Below are positions 11,908-24,205 of a stretch of 60,000 nt of DNA, in pieces (position 1 is the first letter of the stretch; the number at the start of each line of letters is the position of its first letter). The translations under genes and the position numbers were made by a program. This DNA is from Bolinopsis microptera (lineage: Eukaryota; Ctenophora; Tentaculata; Lobata; Bolinopsidae). Under the pieces are notes generated by a model. It did no database searches, was not told the DNA's origin, and saw only the letters and a program-made list of their open reading frames with translations. The DNA lies in the NCBI RefSeq assembly GCF_026151205.1, contig NC_087076.1, positions 9,960,902 to 10,020,901 of the forward strand, in the 5' to 3' direction.

Positions 11908-12275
11908 TTAAGGGGGCATACACCAAAACAGTGGTTAGTGCCGTCCAACCCAAATGACCTCATAGGCAGTTCAGTGACCCTCTAGCGCACCGTTTCCACA
12001 TTTAAAAAAATTATTTTGAGAATATACATTTTTGTAATCGAGCATTTCCTGGTTAGAGTGGAATTTTCTGAAAAACACAATTTGTTTCGTGGAGAGGCTA
12101 TAAGTTAACCATTTCTTGCGGTATCGGGTTGAAATTTTGCTCGCTGTTTATTCACATCTATTTCAAGGTATGTGTAAAATTTTGATATCGTATCTAAAAA
12201 GGCTGGTGTGTTATAAATTTTTAAAGTCAAAAAAATTAAAAAAGCTGAAATTGTCCTTTTCAGACTTATTTTAAG
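11908..12275. mobile_element. Truncated copy of a TTAA-flanked TIR element
   Basis: From TTAA at 11908 the sequence GGGGGCATACACCAAAACAG onward matches the left part of the intact element at 27338-27967 (for example the shared stretches around GACCTCATAGGCAGTTCAGT and CTAGCGCACCGTTTCCACA). Homology stops at about 12270, where the long palindrome begins, and no right terminus is present. Confidence 0.8.
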
Positions 12276-12285
12276 TGAAACTTGG

Positions 12286-13607
12286 TTTTTTTGTGAAACT
12301 TGGTTTCGAGATAGCAGTTGACCAACAAACTATGACCAGTGACCAAACTTTTGAGGGGGTTCCGGACCCCAACCGCCAAACGGTGCCCGCGGGGCAGCCA
12401 CACCCATATTTGGTCCAAATCAGGCCCAATTTAGCCAAATACCCTGAACATGCCCAAAACCCAGATTTTAGGTGCTCTACTTGTAGCTAGTGGTCCCCTG
12501 AACTCGTATATGAATTTTCATCAAGATTGGACAAACAATGACTGAGTTATGAGCTAAAAACTATATGCCCATATTTGGGCATACGCACTAAATTTGATCG
12601 ATTTTGGCCCATAAATTGGTCAAATATCAATATTTTTGAATGAAATTAACTTTATATGAAAGGTAAGCCTAAACTACACATTCTCTATGATTATCAGCTC
12701 AATATCTACCTAACTGTGGATTCTGTGTTCAAATAATCGCAAAAAATGAACAAAATCGCCCATATCTCAGTTCGCGATATTTGCAAAAGTGACTTCGCTC
12801 AAAACAATAGAACTCAATAGGGTTTCAATATTTTTTCATGAAATTTTCAGAATCAACGTAGAATTGCCTCATGACCTTAAGTTTTGTATTAGAATTTTGA
12901 GTTAGGCCTTTAAAAAAATTTGGCGGCCAAATTCCAAAATTTGCCGGGCATTTTTCAGAATTTGGCCGCCAAATTTTTTTAAAGGCCTAACTCAAAATTC
13001 TAATACAAAACTTAAGGTCATGAGGCGATTCTACGTTGATTCTGAAAATTTCATGAAAAAATATTGAAACCCTATTGAGTTCTATTGTTTTGAGCGAAGT
13101 CACTTTTGCAAATATCGCGAACTGAAATATGGGCGATTTTGTTCATTTTTTGCGATTATTTGAACACAGAATCCACAGTTAGGTAGATATTGAGCTGATA
13201 ATCATAGAGAATGTGTAGTTTAGGCTTACCTTTCATATAAAGTTAATTTCATTCAAAAATATTGATATTTGACCAATTTATGGGCCAAAATCGATCAAAT
13301 TTCGTGCGTATGCCCAAATATGGGCATATAGTTTTTAGCTCATAACTCAGTCATTTTTTTGTCCAATCTTGATGAAAATTCATATACGAGTTCAGGGGAC
13401 CACTAGCTACAAGTAGAGCACCTAAAATCTGGGTTTTGGGCATGTTCAGGGTATTTGGCTAAATTGGGCCTGATTTGGACCAAATATGGGCGTGGCTGCC
13501 CCGCGGGCACCGTTTGGCGGTTGGGGTCCGGAACCCCCTCAAAAGTTTGGTCACTGGTCATAGTTTGTTGGTCAACTGCTATCTCGAAACCAAGTTTCAC
13601 AAAAAAA
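12286..13607. repeat. 1.3-kb near-perfect palindrome (650-bp arms, about 23-bp spacer)
   Basis: Left arm about 12286-12934, right arm about 12958-13607, inverted copies of one another with very few differences (for example CACCC versus CGCCC near the outer end, and a short indel in the AAACAATGACTG tract). The spacer is about 23 bases around 12935-12957. Outer ends are T7 and A7 runs followed by GTGAAACTTGG and its complement. A short frame occurs in mirror image on both arms (12275-12490 and 13403-13663) and is a by-product of the symmetry. A transcript across it could fold into a hairpin of about 650 bp. It abuts the truncated TTAA element, so it may be a fold-back transposon inserted there. 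Confidence 0.95.
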
Positions 13608-13747
13608 TCAGGGTGAACCCCCTCTCTGAACTTAAATAGCATTAAGTGCATACAAGGAAACACACCGATTTGATTAAGAGATTGAAAGGTTTGATGAACA
13701 CATGATTACAGATGAGTTAGTAGTAATAATTGGCGGTGGCGTTTACA

Positions 13748-13951
13748 TACAATAATACCTCAATTTACTGCAAACCCCGATATACCGCGGCCATTTCCTT
13801 TCCACAAATATGGTTTAACAATCATTATTAACATTTAACATGCATATTGCATAATGCGAATAAACAAAATTCCGATTTACCGCAAACCCCGATTTACAGC
13901 GGCTGTTTCCTTTCCCCAAACTCCGCGGTAAAGCGGAGTTTTACTGTGGTT
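13748..13951. mobile_element. Possible pogo/Tigger-like MITE remnant
   Basis: The right end, read in reverse (CAGTAAAACTCCGCTTTACC), resembles the TIRs of pogo/Tigger elements, and the left end CAATAATACCTCAATTTACT is a diverged match to it. Inside, TTTACYGCAAACCCCGAT followed by a GCGGC...TTTCCTTTCC block occurs twice (about 13757-13802 and 13869-13918). Only an imperfect TA flank is visible, so assignment is tentative. Confidence 0.35.
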
Positions 13952-14189
13952 GGCTGAGCAAAAATTAAAAGAGCAGTACCTAAAAGAATATCTCGTTTGA
14001 CCTTGCAAATAACGTATCAAATTGTAATGATATATCATAAAATATACTTAGATAAATGATAATCCCTCAAAATGAGGATTTACATCTTACATATCATCTC
14101 TGTTATATCCTGCTTTTCTGAACTCTATCATTCTACATAAAGTTATGAACTGCATGATTAACTGTCAGACTGTTTCATGATAGTGTCCA

Positions 14190-16055
14190 TTAAACTTTAT
14201 CAAACACTGATATTGCCTCTTTACACGCTAAAGTTTCAAGTCTTATTGCCCTCCCCATGGCTGGACTATGTGCTGGACTTGCTGCACAACTTCTAGACGG
14301 TACTACAAGTCCATTTCCTGCTGATGCTACAGTAATAGCGTCCTTAGTTTTAGGGTGAAAAAAGAAGTAAACAAGCGGATTAACACTGGAACTGGAATAG
14401 TATAACGTGACAGTAGCCACCTGAGAAAACTCGTAGCTCATTGGAATATCGAACATGCTGGCAAGTGCTGAGGGTAGGTAGGCTATAAGGCCAGTAACCA
14501 CAATAGCAGTGGCAGTTAAGAAGAACCTCTTGCACTTAACTTTGTGGTGACAAATGGTACCCAGCATTATGGTGTACATACAGGGAATTATGATAAGTGG
14601 GAGGATGATTGCTAGAACCTGTACCACGGCAGATTCCACCTTGTCTTTGCTTACACAGCGGTGGTATTTTGGGTCGAAGACAATCTGAAACGGATACATA
14701 TTCCAATTGTTAAAAGGTTATAACTTGAATTAGCTCAAATTCCACATTTTGTTACCAGAACGATTTTAAAAGTATGACTAAGATAAAAGTATGATAGAAA
14801 CACTGAAAATATGACTAAGATAAAAGTATGATAGAAACACTGAATTTAAAGTAGAAGGTTACCTTCTTTTGTCCGAGCAGGAAAGTGAAAGTGTCAAAAA
14901 TCAGTAAGAAGACGGGAAGAAGCCATGTTGCCATGACAAGGACTCTGCTCCTCTCGTTAGTTATAAGGTATCTGTGATGCAAGGGGAACACTATAGCAAG
15001 GAAGCGGTCAATTGTTAGTGGTAGGAGGACAAGCATACACGCAGACCTGCAGGAGGAGGAGGAGTGTATTGGTGTCTTTTAAATACAACAACAACAACAA
15101 CAACAACAACATCGTTTAAGGAGTGTGTCAGTTTCTTTTAAATATTGCCTTGGTATTTATTATCGCTTAGTACTTCAAAAATACAATATTTAAGACAATG
15201 TAGCGGAACAACTTCAACATCTGTTATACAAAGAACACTTTTACTAACAATCATCAATTTTGCTGTGCAGAACTGTGTTTTCTGCAGTCGAACAGTTTAA
15301 CTGCAGGAATCAAAATTCTGAGTTCATTGAATGAACTCACGTGACCGAGTTCATGAATATCGCATAGGTATGACAGAAAGCATTGACACCATCCTCTGAG
15401 TTGTCCAGGAAAACAGGACTTATGACACCAAGACCTCTGAACATTCCAGCAACTGACATGAGCAGATCATTTACAGCCACGTTAAGCAGGAATATTTTCT
15501 GAGGGATATTCAATATCTAGCTGCGTACAAGTGTGAACAGACGATATGCTTGGTATATACCAGAAAAGAGATATCTCAATAATCGTTATATTGATAGTTT
15601 TGATTGTCAACAATTGATACCTGATAGTTGTTATGATGACTGTGACTTTAAAAGCCACCACTGGTAGCCTGAATAATTAAAACAATACCTGGGTTTTACA
15701 CAGAGCCACCATATTGTAGCTCAGGAAGTATATCTCTGCTGCATTTAGAAGGAAACCTATGACACTTATCCCGGTTAAGACTCCGCCCTGTTTGAGTTAA
15801 GTTTACTGTTTAACAGTTTGATAAAGAATTTAATTCACATCAAGATGAAGATTAGATATTAGGGCTGGCAAGTTTTATAAATCTAAGGGAAATATTAAAT
15901 AGGGACATACTGATTGTATTGTTGCCACGCTGATTGTATTGTTGCCACATGTGATCTAATGAAACATGATGTTTACTCACATTGATATATCTGAAGTAGC
16001 AGCTTTCCGTCCCGTTATTTCCAGAACAGGAGTGGTCTTGCACGTTGTACGGCAT
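14190..16055 (-). CDS. Rhodopsin-class GPCR, complete, five exons
   Basis: Exons on the minus strand: 15981-16055, 15689-15787, 15341-15498, 14863-15046 and 14190-14684; junction phases 0, 0, 2, 0, total 336 residues. The short extracellular N-terminus has three Cys and an NGT glycosylation site. TM1 contains ISVIGFLLNAA, TM2 LNVAVNDLLM, and the Cys before TM3 is present. TM3 ends in LTIDRFLAIVFPL, a DRF variant of DRY, and TM7 has the canonical SSVNPLVYFF. The tail is Ser/Ala-rich, without a clear palmitoylation Cys. The receptor signals through G proteins at the plasma membrane; the ligand class cannot be named. It is nested antisense in the 11.2-kb intron of the MIF4G-Tudor gene and, unlike the GPCR at 6663-7717, is intact and intron-bearing, so the two are not simple duplicates. 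Confidence 0.88.
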
Positions 16056-17442
16056 TCTACGGCACGTTCTACGGCATTCAAATCAGAGTCCTAAAACAGT
16101 AACTATTTATAGCATTGTATTGCATTCTCCAAACTGTTTCCGAAGACTCTAAGACAGTAACTATGTGTGTCTGATGTTTAAATTGGTGCAACCATAGAAA
16201 TGATATTATAGAAGTAACAGGCCCAAAAGAGTAAAACTTACTGGAGAGTTTTAACTTTTAAGACTATTCTAACAAGACGTGAAGCCAGGAAGCTTGGTGG
16301 AACCGTGTTATTACAGCACTGTTTAATGTTTATATCAATAGGCAAAACAGACCTGCTATCCACAGACAGAACATTATAACGCTTTAAGTTGCATAGAATT
16401 ATATGCATGTCATATTATGTTGTTATTAAACATAACAGTGACAGTAATCATATTTACTTTAGATAAGATTAAAATGAGGAACATATAAAAGAGTAGCGTA
16501 GGCCTAGAGTAAATTGACAATCGGACATGCGACTCAAACGTATCTCCTATACTAAAAGATGATATAGCCAAAAATGATAACAAGTTACTTACAGTTACAA
16601 GCAAAATGCTTCATTGCACGTCAAAGATCAAGGTCAAAATTTTGGGAAAGTTACAAAAAATTGCTCGGTAAATGACAAACTGATCACTCAAGCAAGTCGA
16701 ATTGTCGACATATTTTATCGACGAATTGTTTTGTGGGTTTCAACATTCTGTCTTATCTATAAATAAACAGTCAGTACAATTTGTAAAACAATGCTGAGGG
16801 TTGCCCAATTAATGGTTGGAGACGTGTGAGAATATTTTAATTTAATTTCAAGAAACAACAGGAGAGCGCCTTTGTAAGATTTCAAGCAATAGTAGGAGAG
16901 CACTTTCGTAAGATCGATAGAAATCCTTCCATTTCATGCGGATTCGACCAACAGAACAGTGAGTACAATCAGTTTGGTGTTTAATATGGCACGCCAGTCT
17001 ACCAAAGAACAAAATAACCTCCGCCTACTGTTTAAGCTCTGCGAAGACTAATTTCAATATAAATACTTTAGCTTCAGTTAATTTTCACCGCTATTGTCGC
17101 GCTGATTAAAGGCAAATTAGCTGTGAATCATATAAAAGTGGAACTATCACGTGGCTTACCTTGATTAGTTGGCAAAAGTAATTAACAATCATGAGTTGGC
17201 AGTAGAAGATGACTGTAGTGTAAGGAGAATGGCTGAGTACGGTATGCACAATTTTTTTGGAGATGAGAACGAAAGCAAGGTGGGGATCAGGGAGCTTCAG
17301 CCCAATTAATGAATCCTACCATTATTGGTACAGAGATGTATCGACGTTTTGTCGATCGATAAGACAAAAATGGCGATAAAATCCCCCCTTTTCAAAACAT
17401 TAACACCCACTCTTGTAAACTTAACACCCACTCTTGTTTCAG

Positions 17443-20036
17443 ATCGGTATATTGAGAGATTTCGTGATAGAGAAAGACAGCACAAACTCCGAGTTCCTTA
17501 TCAAGCTACGTGACATCATTGAGCCGCTCAAGGACCTGCTCCCTAAAGAGTACGGTTCTCTCAAGGGACCCGAGGGACAGAACAAACTGAGAATGCTCAT
17601 GGAAAGTTCTAGGATAGTTCCTGGTAATTACTAATTGCTATTTAAGATATTTTTAGGTGAAACAGCTGGCATGGTAAAATCATTATCGGTGTTACTATTA
17701 GGACTGAAGTGTGTAGAATGTATGATTTTTGGCAGTAAATCAATTGTTCATTAGAAGGCACCACTGCACAACAACCGATATTAAGCTACTATTCTATGAT
17801 AAGCACTGAATGAATACCACATTAAAAGTGTTTAACCTATCTCTACCTCTTGGTAAAACCCCAGAACCGTCCTCAGAAAGTGAGGGTGCCACCACCACCT
17901 ACCAGCCCACCTACAACACCACCTTGATGACCCTGCTGTCCTACCTGGATAACACGGAGCAGGTGTCTCTGAAGGAGGTGTGCAGGCTGGTGGACCAGGT
18001 TACTGGGACTGCTGATCAGGATGGTATGGGCAGTCTGGCTGGAGCTATTGTCAATAACTATTACCCTAAAGGTAATTCAAGGTGTTATTGTTAAAAATCA
18101 TTACCCTGAAAGTGGGTTTTATTCTCAACAATCACTACCCTAAAGATGGGTCATGTTTGTTCTGGAGCTATCCTCTTTAGATCCAAATTCCAATATGTTT
18201 AACTCTTTTTATTCACGAACCGCCCCTCACTAAGTTTTGTGACAATTTTCCGCTTATTTCCATTCTTCTCAGACTGGTATAAAGATGTTATTGACGAGTT
18301 GTGCGGAAGTATGCCACGAATGAAAGAAGTCCTGATAGAAAGTCTCACCGACAAAATCTTTCAATGGATTTCATCTTACCAGAATGAATCTATGAATAAA
18401 AGTAAGTACCTGTCGATCAGAAAAGTTGTTCATAAAATCGCATTTAATTTTAACCTCAGTGTCCAGTATTTGGATTGAGTTTTAAATAAATCAGAAAATC
18501 CCACACCACTAAGCCTCACTTTTCCGCAGACAAGAAGCTACCCCTGCAACCACATCTAACCCCTGCTCTCTACAAATATTCCTCGGGAACCAGCCCCCTA
18601 GAATTCTACATCCGAAGTACCCAACAAGAGCCCCTCCTAACCCTCATCAACACAACCCTGGCAGCTCTGCTAGGAGAACCAGCTCAGGGAAACTCCGGAC
18701 CCTTGTCACCTGGTACCGTAGGGGTGGTGCCCTATGTGGGGGGTCTGGTGGCATGTTACCAGGGTTACCAGGAGTGGAGGAGAGGGGAGGTGGTGTCCGT
18801 GCACGGAGATGAGGATGTCCGGGTAAAACTGGTGGATTATGGTGAGGTGATCGCCACTAACCGGGCCTGTTTGAGAGCCCTGCCCACTTTCCACGGTGTA
18901 CCGGGTAAAGCACACCAGGTGATTAGCAAGTAATTAGGGTGATAAGCAAGTTTATTTGTTAAAGTCCAGTTTAATAATTTACAATTGCCAAGTTGAAGGG
19001 TTTGTTCTTCAGTTCATTATTAATATTTTAATCTAGTTCCTACTTGAGAGATAAGTCATTGACATTTCCTATCGCTTAGTTTTGTAATTATATGTTAGCG
19101 GAACTTAATTACCATGGGAAACGTTTATTCCGAAAGCTTACTAAAATGTCACTAAAAGAGTGGTCCACTAGGTGCGATACTAAAATTTATTTTCAGGTCC
19201 GTCTCCAGAGCGTCTCCTGTCCAGAGGAGCACTCAGATCGGGTTATGCAGGATTTCGAGAACATTCTCCGAGATGAGGAGTTGAGGGTTGTTCCAGGGGA
19301 ACATCAAGATGGGTTCACTCCCGTGTGGGTTAGGTTGTCCGATGGTAAAGACTTGGCCGAGGTTCTGAGTTTGCGTGGTCATGTAGCTTGGACTGAAGAC
19401 CTCAGCGATCCTTTTGAGACTAATCCTCTTTCAGCGGAGAAACCCTTCTCCCCAGGTTACTCGTACCGATATCATACTGCATTAATTTCAATTATCTCTC
19501 GGCACATTATCTGTCAAACTTATACAAAATCCTTAGTTAATATTCGGGACGACTACGACTATCACTACTGGATATCAATACTGAATACTGAATACTAATA
19601 TCCCATTGTTAACACCTGCTATTTTCTGTCAGATCCCCTACTCACGATCCAAGATGAATCACTGCTACAAGTACACCATCTTCACCTTGTTGATACTGTA
19701 AAGGCCGTCCAGAAATATCGTGGCAGTGAGCTTCCTCCTGAAGTTCGAGACGTTCTTCTTCTTAAGGTTAGATTTTAGAAACGTTCTTCTTCTTAATGTT
19801 ACATTTTAGAAACGTTCTTCTTCTTAAGGATACATTTCAAAAAGGTTCTTCTTTTTAAGGTTACATTTTAGAAAGGTTCTTCTTCTTAAGGTTACATTTT
19901 AGAAAGGTTCTTCTTCTTAAGGTTACATTTCAAAAAGGTTCTTCTTCTTAAGGTTACATTTTAGAAATTGTTTACAAAATAATGAAAGATCCGTTCCCTC
20001 AGGCACGGAGAGTTCTCGGAGTTGAAGAATCTGATG
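17443..20036 (+). CDS. MIF4G-Tudor gene, exons 4-10 (end of MIF4G, helical middle, extended Tudor)
   Basis: Exons 17443-17623, 17865-18071, 18273-18401, 18530-18918, 19197-19455, 19633-19766 and 20003-20036, all phase-matched. The first completes the MIF4G-like region. The next two are helical and unassigned. The fourth and fifth form a textbook extended Tudor domain: an SN-like half (PLEFYIRSTQQEPLLTLINT), the Tudor barrel (GGLVACYQGYQEWRRGEVV, VKLVDYGEV, LRALPTFHGVPGKAHQ), then the second SN-like half. Such domains bind symmetrically dimethylated arginines, chiefly on Piwi proteins, in germ granules. The aromatic and DYG positions needed for the cage are present. The exon at 20003 is only 34 bases. 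The donor at 19767 is copied in a tandem array (see repeat). Tudor call strong; germ-granule role inferred. Confidence 0.85.
19750..19970. repeat. 31-bp tandem array containing copied 5' splice sites
   Basis: Seven to eight copies of a unit close to CGTTCTTCTTCTTAAGGTTA plus CATTTTAGAAA start inside the exon ending at 19766 and run into the intron. Each unit repeats the exon end (TTCTTCTTAAG) and the donor start (GTTA), with small changes such as AATGTT and AAGGATA in the second and third copies. Confidence 0.95.
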
Positions 20037-20969
20037 GTTAGTACAGTCGATCATAACTCAATTTAGCAATTATTTTGACTTACTTTGGGACTTGTTAGTG
20101 TTTGGTCTCTTGAACTGAAGTTCAGATCATGTACATTGAACCTTTCATCGAACATGCAAAACGCTTTAATTGAGTGTTTCAAAGCGAATTAATTTATCTT
20201 TTAGTCAACTGTTCCGGACATTTCATTAAAGCACAAATTTAAAAGTTTTATTTTGTCAAATGGCACCGGTTAACCAATCAGCTAACAGCAGCGAACACTT
20301 AAATTCACTCATCGCTATCAGACGTCAAAGCAATACATTTTTGTATCAATAAACTTTCAAAATGTTTACAAATACATCATTTTATTTCAAAGAAAATTCG
20401 CCGAATGACCTTACATGCCTTGACAAGTGACCGAGTGTAAACAAAATTAGGGACATCGAAACTGCGAAACACCAGTTGACCAGTAAACTGGTCATAGCAA
20501 TTACATCGGGGCCTATATGCACCTATTATAAGTGAAGCGATGCTGCAACCAAGGCATGCTAGGTTTATTCCATTGGACTAATAAGGTTACAGCCTAAAAT
20601 ATAAATATAATAACAATGTACCATAATTATAAACACAATTTATAAAACATATTTTATTAATTACATATTATATTTATTTGATATTTAGATATAGTTAATT
20701 TAAAGATAACAAAGACTTTCAATTATCAAAATATATAATATCGTTATCTATTATAACAAGAGATTATAATTACTGATTAAGGATTTGTGGCATTTGTACG
20801 GGATTGTAGAGTACAAAAAAATACATAATTCGCGAGATTAATGCCAGGAATGCGCACAGATCTTTAATCAGTAAAATGACAGTGAAATTGTGCAGAGGTG
20901 TTTAGTTGTAAAGCCGCTCGAGGTTAATCATAATTCGTTTTGATAGTAAAGTATTGTTTCGTTATTATT

Positions 20970-22270
20970 GGGGGGGGGGGGGGGGGGGGGGGATAACGTA
21001 TTTTTGTTTTTTTTGTTTAGGTGGAATTAATTTTTTGGAAAAAACAAAAAACAAAAAAACAAAAAAAACAAAAAAACAAAAAAGGGAAAAAAAGCAAAAA
21101 AACCTAAAAAAACAAAAAAAACAAAAAAAACAAAAAAAACCAAAAAAGGTTTTGTGTCCGTTTTTGTCCGTTTGGTACCCTATATTTTCAAAACAGACAA
21201 AAATTAGAACGGACATAAACGGACAAAAACTGTTACGGAAATAACATTTAAATGCTTTCTCCTCCTCCTTCTTACCCTCCTCAGTCCTCCTACTCATCCT
21301 CCTTAATGCATTGAACCAGGGAACCAGGGACTGCTTGGCAGACATCAAAAAAGCAGGACTTCCCTTTTTTAATCACGATGTTTCCGACGCCCCACAGAGA
21401 AAACGGAGAAGAATCGACGAGGAGGAGGAGGAGAATGACGGGGAGGAGGATGACGGGGAGGAGGATGACTTCAGTGAGGAAGAGGATATGTCTCATGACG
21501 ACCCGGTGCATGAGGAAGATTCCACAACTACTGCTAATACCCCATTAGGCCAGCTGCCTTGACTATATTTGAATGCTGGTGGAATCCGCTTCAATAATCA
21601 ATCTAGAAAGGGTAGAGTTGCGACCAAATCAAGAAGGCGTCTTTTTGAAGATACTGCTTTTTCAGAATATTTGGACCCGACCAAATGCTGTAATGAGGCC
21701 CTCAATCGAGGAGATGTTACAGTCCCGAAGAAGTGCGTTAGAGGACGTGCGACAAATATCCGTGTACGAGGTACTGTCCGGTTTATGTCTAAGAATCTGA
21801 CACCAGTTTCTTGTGCTTGCCGAATCCACAACAGTGAAGGTGTCACAGTGTGGATCTTCGATCTTAAAACCAAGCAATATGTACGGTGTTTGTTTTGAGG
21901 CATTAATGTGACCTTATTATAGTTGAATTGACTGTTCTGTGGATGCAGTAATTGAAATTATGTTCCGCCTTCTTATCTAAAATTTCAAAAACTGAAGAAT
22001 CCTCATATTACTGAATTTGTATTTCGGAATTCGTGAAAACAACAGACCGTATTCTTTAATTGTTAATTTTACTGTCGCTTCAAGTTTCATTACTATCGTG
22101 TCTATTTGTGTTACAGTGCTGTCAACCTTATCTAACCCTTATCTCATGTGAAATAGCCAAAAACAATTCTTTGTTTTTTTTTGTTTTTTTTTGTTTATTA
22201 GGTAGAATTGGTTTTTTGAAAAAAACAAAAAACAAAAAAAAACAAAAAAATACGTTATCCCCCCCCCCCC
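20970..22270. mobile_element. 1.3-kb G-run TIR element with an internal reading frame
   Basis: Left end: a run of 23 G then GATAACGTATTTTTG. Right end: CAAAAAAATACGTTATC then about 12 C, the inverted copy. Flanks read TATTATT on both sides, a likely 7-8 bp target-site duplication. Both ends also carry subterminal A/T-rich fold-back tracts made of (A)nC units around a shared GGTGGAATT or GGTAGAATT core. Inside, one plus-strand frame runs from about 21285 to 21898 with a single TGA at 21560. It encodes a basic KRKRRR patch, a long Glu/Asp tract, then a basic C-terminal part. No transposase motif is recognised; the content may be a captured host fragment or an unknown element protein. Confidence 0.75.
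21311..21898 (+). pseudogene. Unknown acidic/basic protein frame inside the G-run element
   Basis: About 196 codons in one frame, interrupted by one TGA at 21560-21562. The first part has a KRRRIDEEEE patch that could serve as a nuclear-localisation signal next to an Asp/Glu tract. The second part contains SRRRLFEDTAFSEYLD, several Cys, and a TVWIFDLKTKQYVRC end. The start is uncertain: the frame stays open upstream to about 21285, directly after a pyrimidine-rich CTCCTCAG that could act as an acceptor. I do not recognise the family. It lies entirely within the TIR element and inside an intron of the MIF4G-Tudor gene. Confidence 0.4.
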
Positions 22271-22427
22271 TATTATTATCAAAGTTTGTATGTCGGATCA
22301 TCGTGAAAGTTTAAGTAGATATAGGGCATCATGGTTTTAGGTTGATATTAGGAATCCTGGGTATTGGTAGAGAAGTAATGTATATGTATATTGTTTAATT
22401 TGAGTGAAACGAGGACGACATAATTGT

Positions 22428-22690
22428 TCAATTGTCAGAAGATGTTATAAGGTCGTTTAGAACTGTCCAGAGGTGCTGAATTAAATGAGTTTTAAACACA
22501 GGTGGCCTTGAGATTTTCCTTAATTCATAAGGGAGTTTATTCCAAAGAATGTGTACTATCTCCACATTTCAGTCAGGCTTCAATGGTTCACACTCTCTTG
22601 AAATCTCTCTAAGAAGATTTATGGATTCTAGTTTTCTTAGGAATAGGGGCGGCCGTAGTTGAGTGTGTCCCATATACTAGCAATCTGCCT
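22428..22690 (-). mobile_element. LINE reverse-transcriptase C-terminal scrap
   Basis: Minus-strand reading gives LWNKLPYELRKISRPPVFKT followed by HLIQHLW and a stop at 22428. The pattern W-N-LP-x-LR...FK..L is typical of the C-terminal end of CR1/Jockey-type non-LTR reverse transcriptases. Upstream (to about 22690) another frame gives FLRKLESINLLREISREC, consistent with the preceding part after a frameshift. Only a fragment is left. Confidence 0.5.
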
Positions 22691-23634
22691 AATTGTCCGG
22701 TATGCAGGGTGGTTAATTTCTTTGGGCCACTCTGTATACTCTGATCTCGATCCTGGAATTATTTGCTCCAAAACCAAACACCTGGTGTAATAATTACTAA
22801 ATCAACGTATTTCAATTAGTAACCATGATTACAAGAGTCATTTTGTTAGGGTTCGCTTACTGATCAAGTCAGTTTGATACCCGATCCGCATCGTAATCTT
22901 TACTTAGTTTACAACAATATGTTGTTTGGGGTTATACTCTTATAGAGGCTTGAAATCTTAAGCATCTGTTTAATCGTCGTGGTTGTTTGATTTTTTGATT
23001 TTCATTTGATCCCCTTGATCGTTGAAAACTGAAAAGGGAAGAAAATATATAATGCAACAATAAGCAATGCTTCGCCACCCCACTTGTAACAAAATCCATA
23101 GTTCCAAAACCGTAAAACTGGAAGGTTATTAATATTAACGTTTGACCGTTTAATCGTAAAGATATTCAGAGCCAAATTGGTATTTTTATAGAGGGCGTCC
23201 TTTTACTGTTCGTCGAGTAGGTCACTCATTGTCAAGTGCCGCTTCAAACTCTATAGTTTAGATATTTGTTTACGTTGATATGACAGAAGAAACTGCTCTA
23301 TCAAATAGATATGGGAAATGATCGAATACTATCGATAGGCACCGACTGTTGTAATTGGAATGTTTACAATTCCGCCAGATACGGACTAAGGTAAGTTATA
23401 GAACTCCTGACCAAACCAGTGCCGAAGAGTGTTCATTGTCTAATGAGCATCCTGCCATGCTGCTACCAAATCGACGGTTTGGTTATTGATATTTATTTAG
23501 TACTGTATTTTTATAAATCAAATTTATGGAGTACAGTACTAAATAAGTATCGATGTCAAAAAAGACACTTGCGTTCTAATAGGAGTAAGATATTATGTTA
23601 CAAAGAATAAAATAGTTTAGTATGCATTGATATT

Positions 23635-24205
23635 TTAATAGTTCACAGTAAAATGAACTTCCGCTCTCGCAGGAAAATACAGCTCAGTTCCTACATTTTT
23701 ATCATTTTCTTTAATTTTATTTGGCAGCTTTCCAATAAACATATTGTTTCTGTTAAATCTCATACTTATTTCGACGTGTCCTATCTGGTTAGGCAAAGTA
23801 AGCAGAGTGTTTGTATATATTGAAGCCGTTTCCATCCATTTTGATTGTACTTGGTTACTTCAAAGTCGTCAAAGTCTGTAACGTGTTGTGAACCTTCAGA
23901 TGTTTTTAGCCAAGTAAATGCTTCGGCGAGTTCTTTATCCAATATAGATTTCTTTGCTTCTTTGTAGCGCCCATTTGAGCGGGAGGGAAATCCCCTCGAA
24001 TTAAAGGTCTCGAGAGTATTATGGAAATACGTGCACTCAGATTCATAGATTCGACCAAAACACTAGCTGGTCTATAATATGATTCTACATGAACGACACT
24101 CAAGAGATGAGCCGATGAACCACTAAAATATCTCTGTTGTGACCTGAGTACAAAGTAAATGGCCCTGTCCAAATGCTCCACTACACGGATATTTAACGAG
24201 TACAA
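23635..24205 (-). pseudogene. Unidentified broken coding remnant
   Basis: Three successive minus-strand frames cover this stretch with plausible protein composition: residues including VEHLDRAIYFVLRSQQRYF, then SILDKELAEAFTWLKT and DFDDFEVTKY in a second frame, then GHVEISMRFNRNNMFIGKL in a third, ending at 23635. The frame changes imply at least two indels. No family is recognised. It may belong with the Crypton-like remnant at 24541-25115, which has the same orientation, but nothing in the sequence proves this. Confidence 0.3.

Noticed and set aside
12275-13663. Two near-identical frames facing each other on opposite strands
   Set aside because: They are the same sequence on the two arms of the palindrome; short and without domain similarity.
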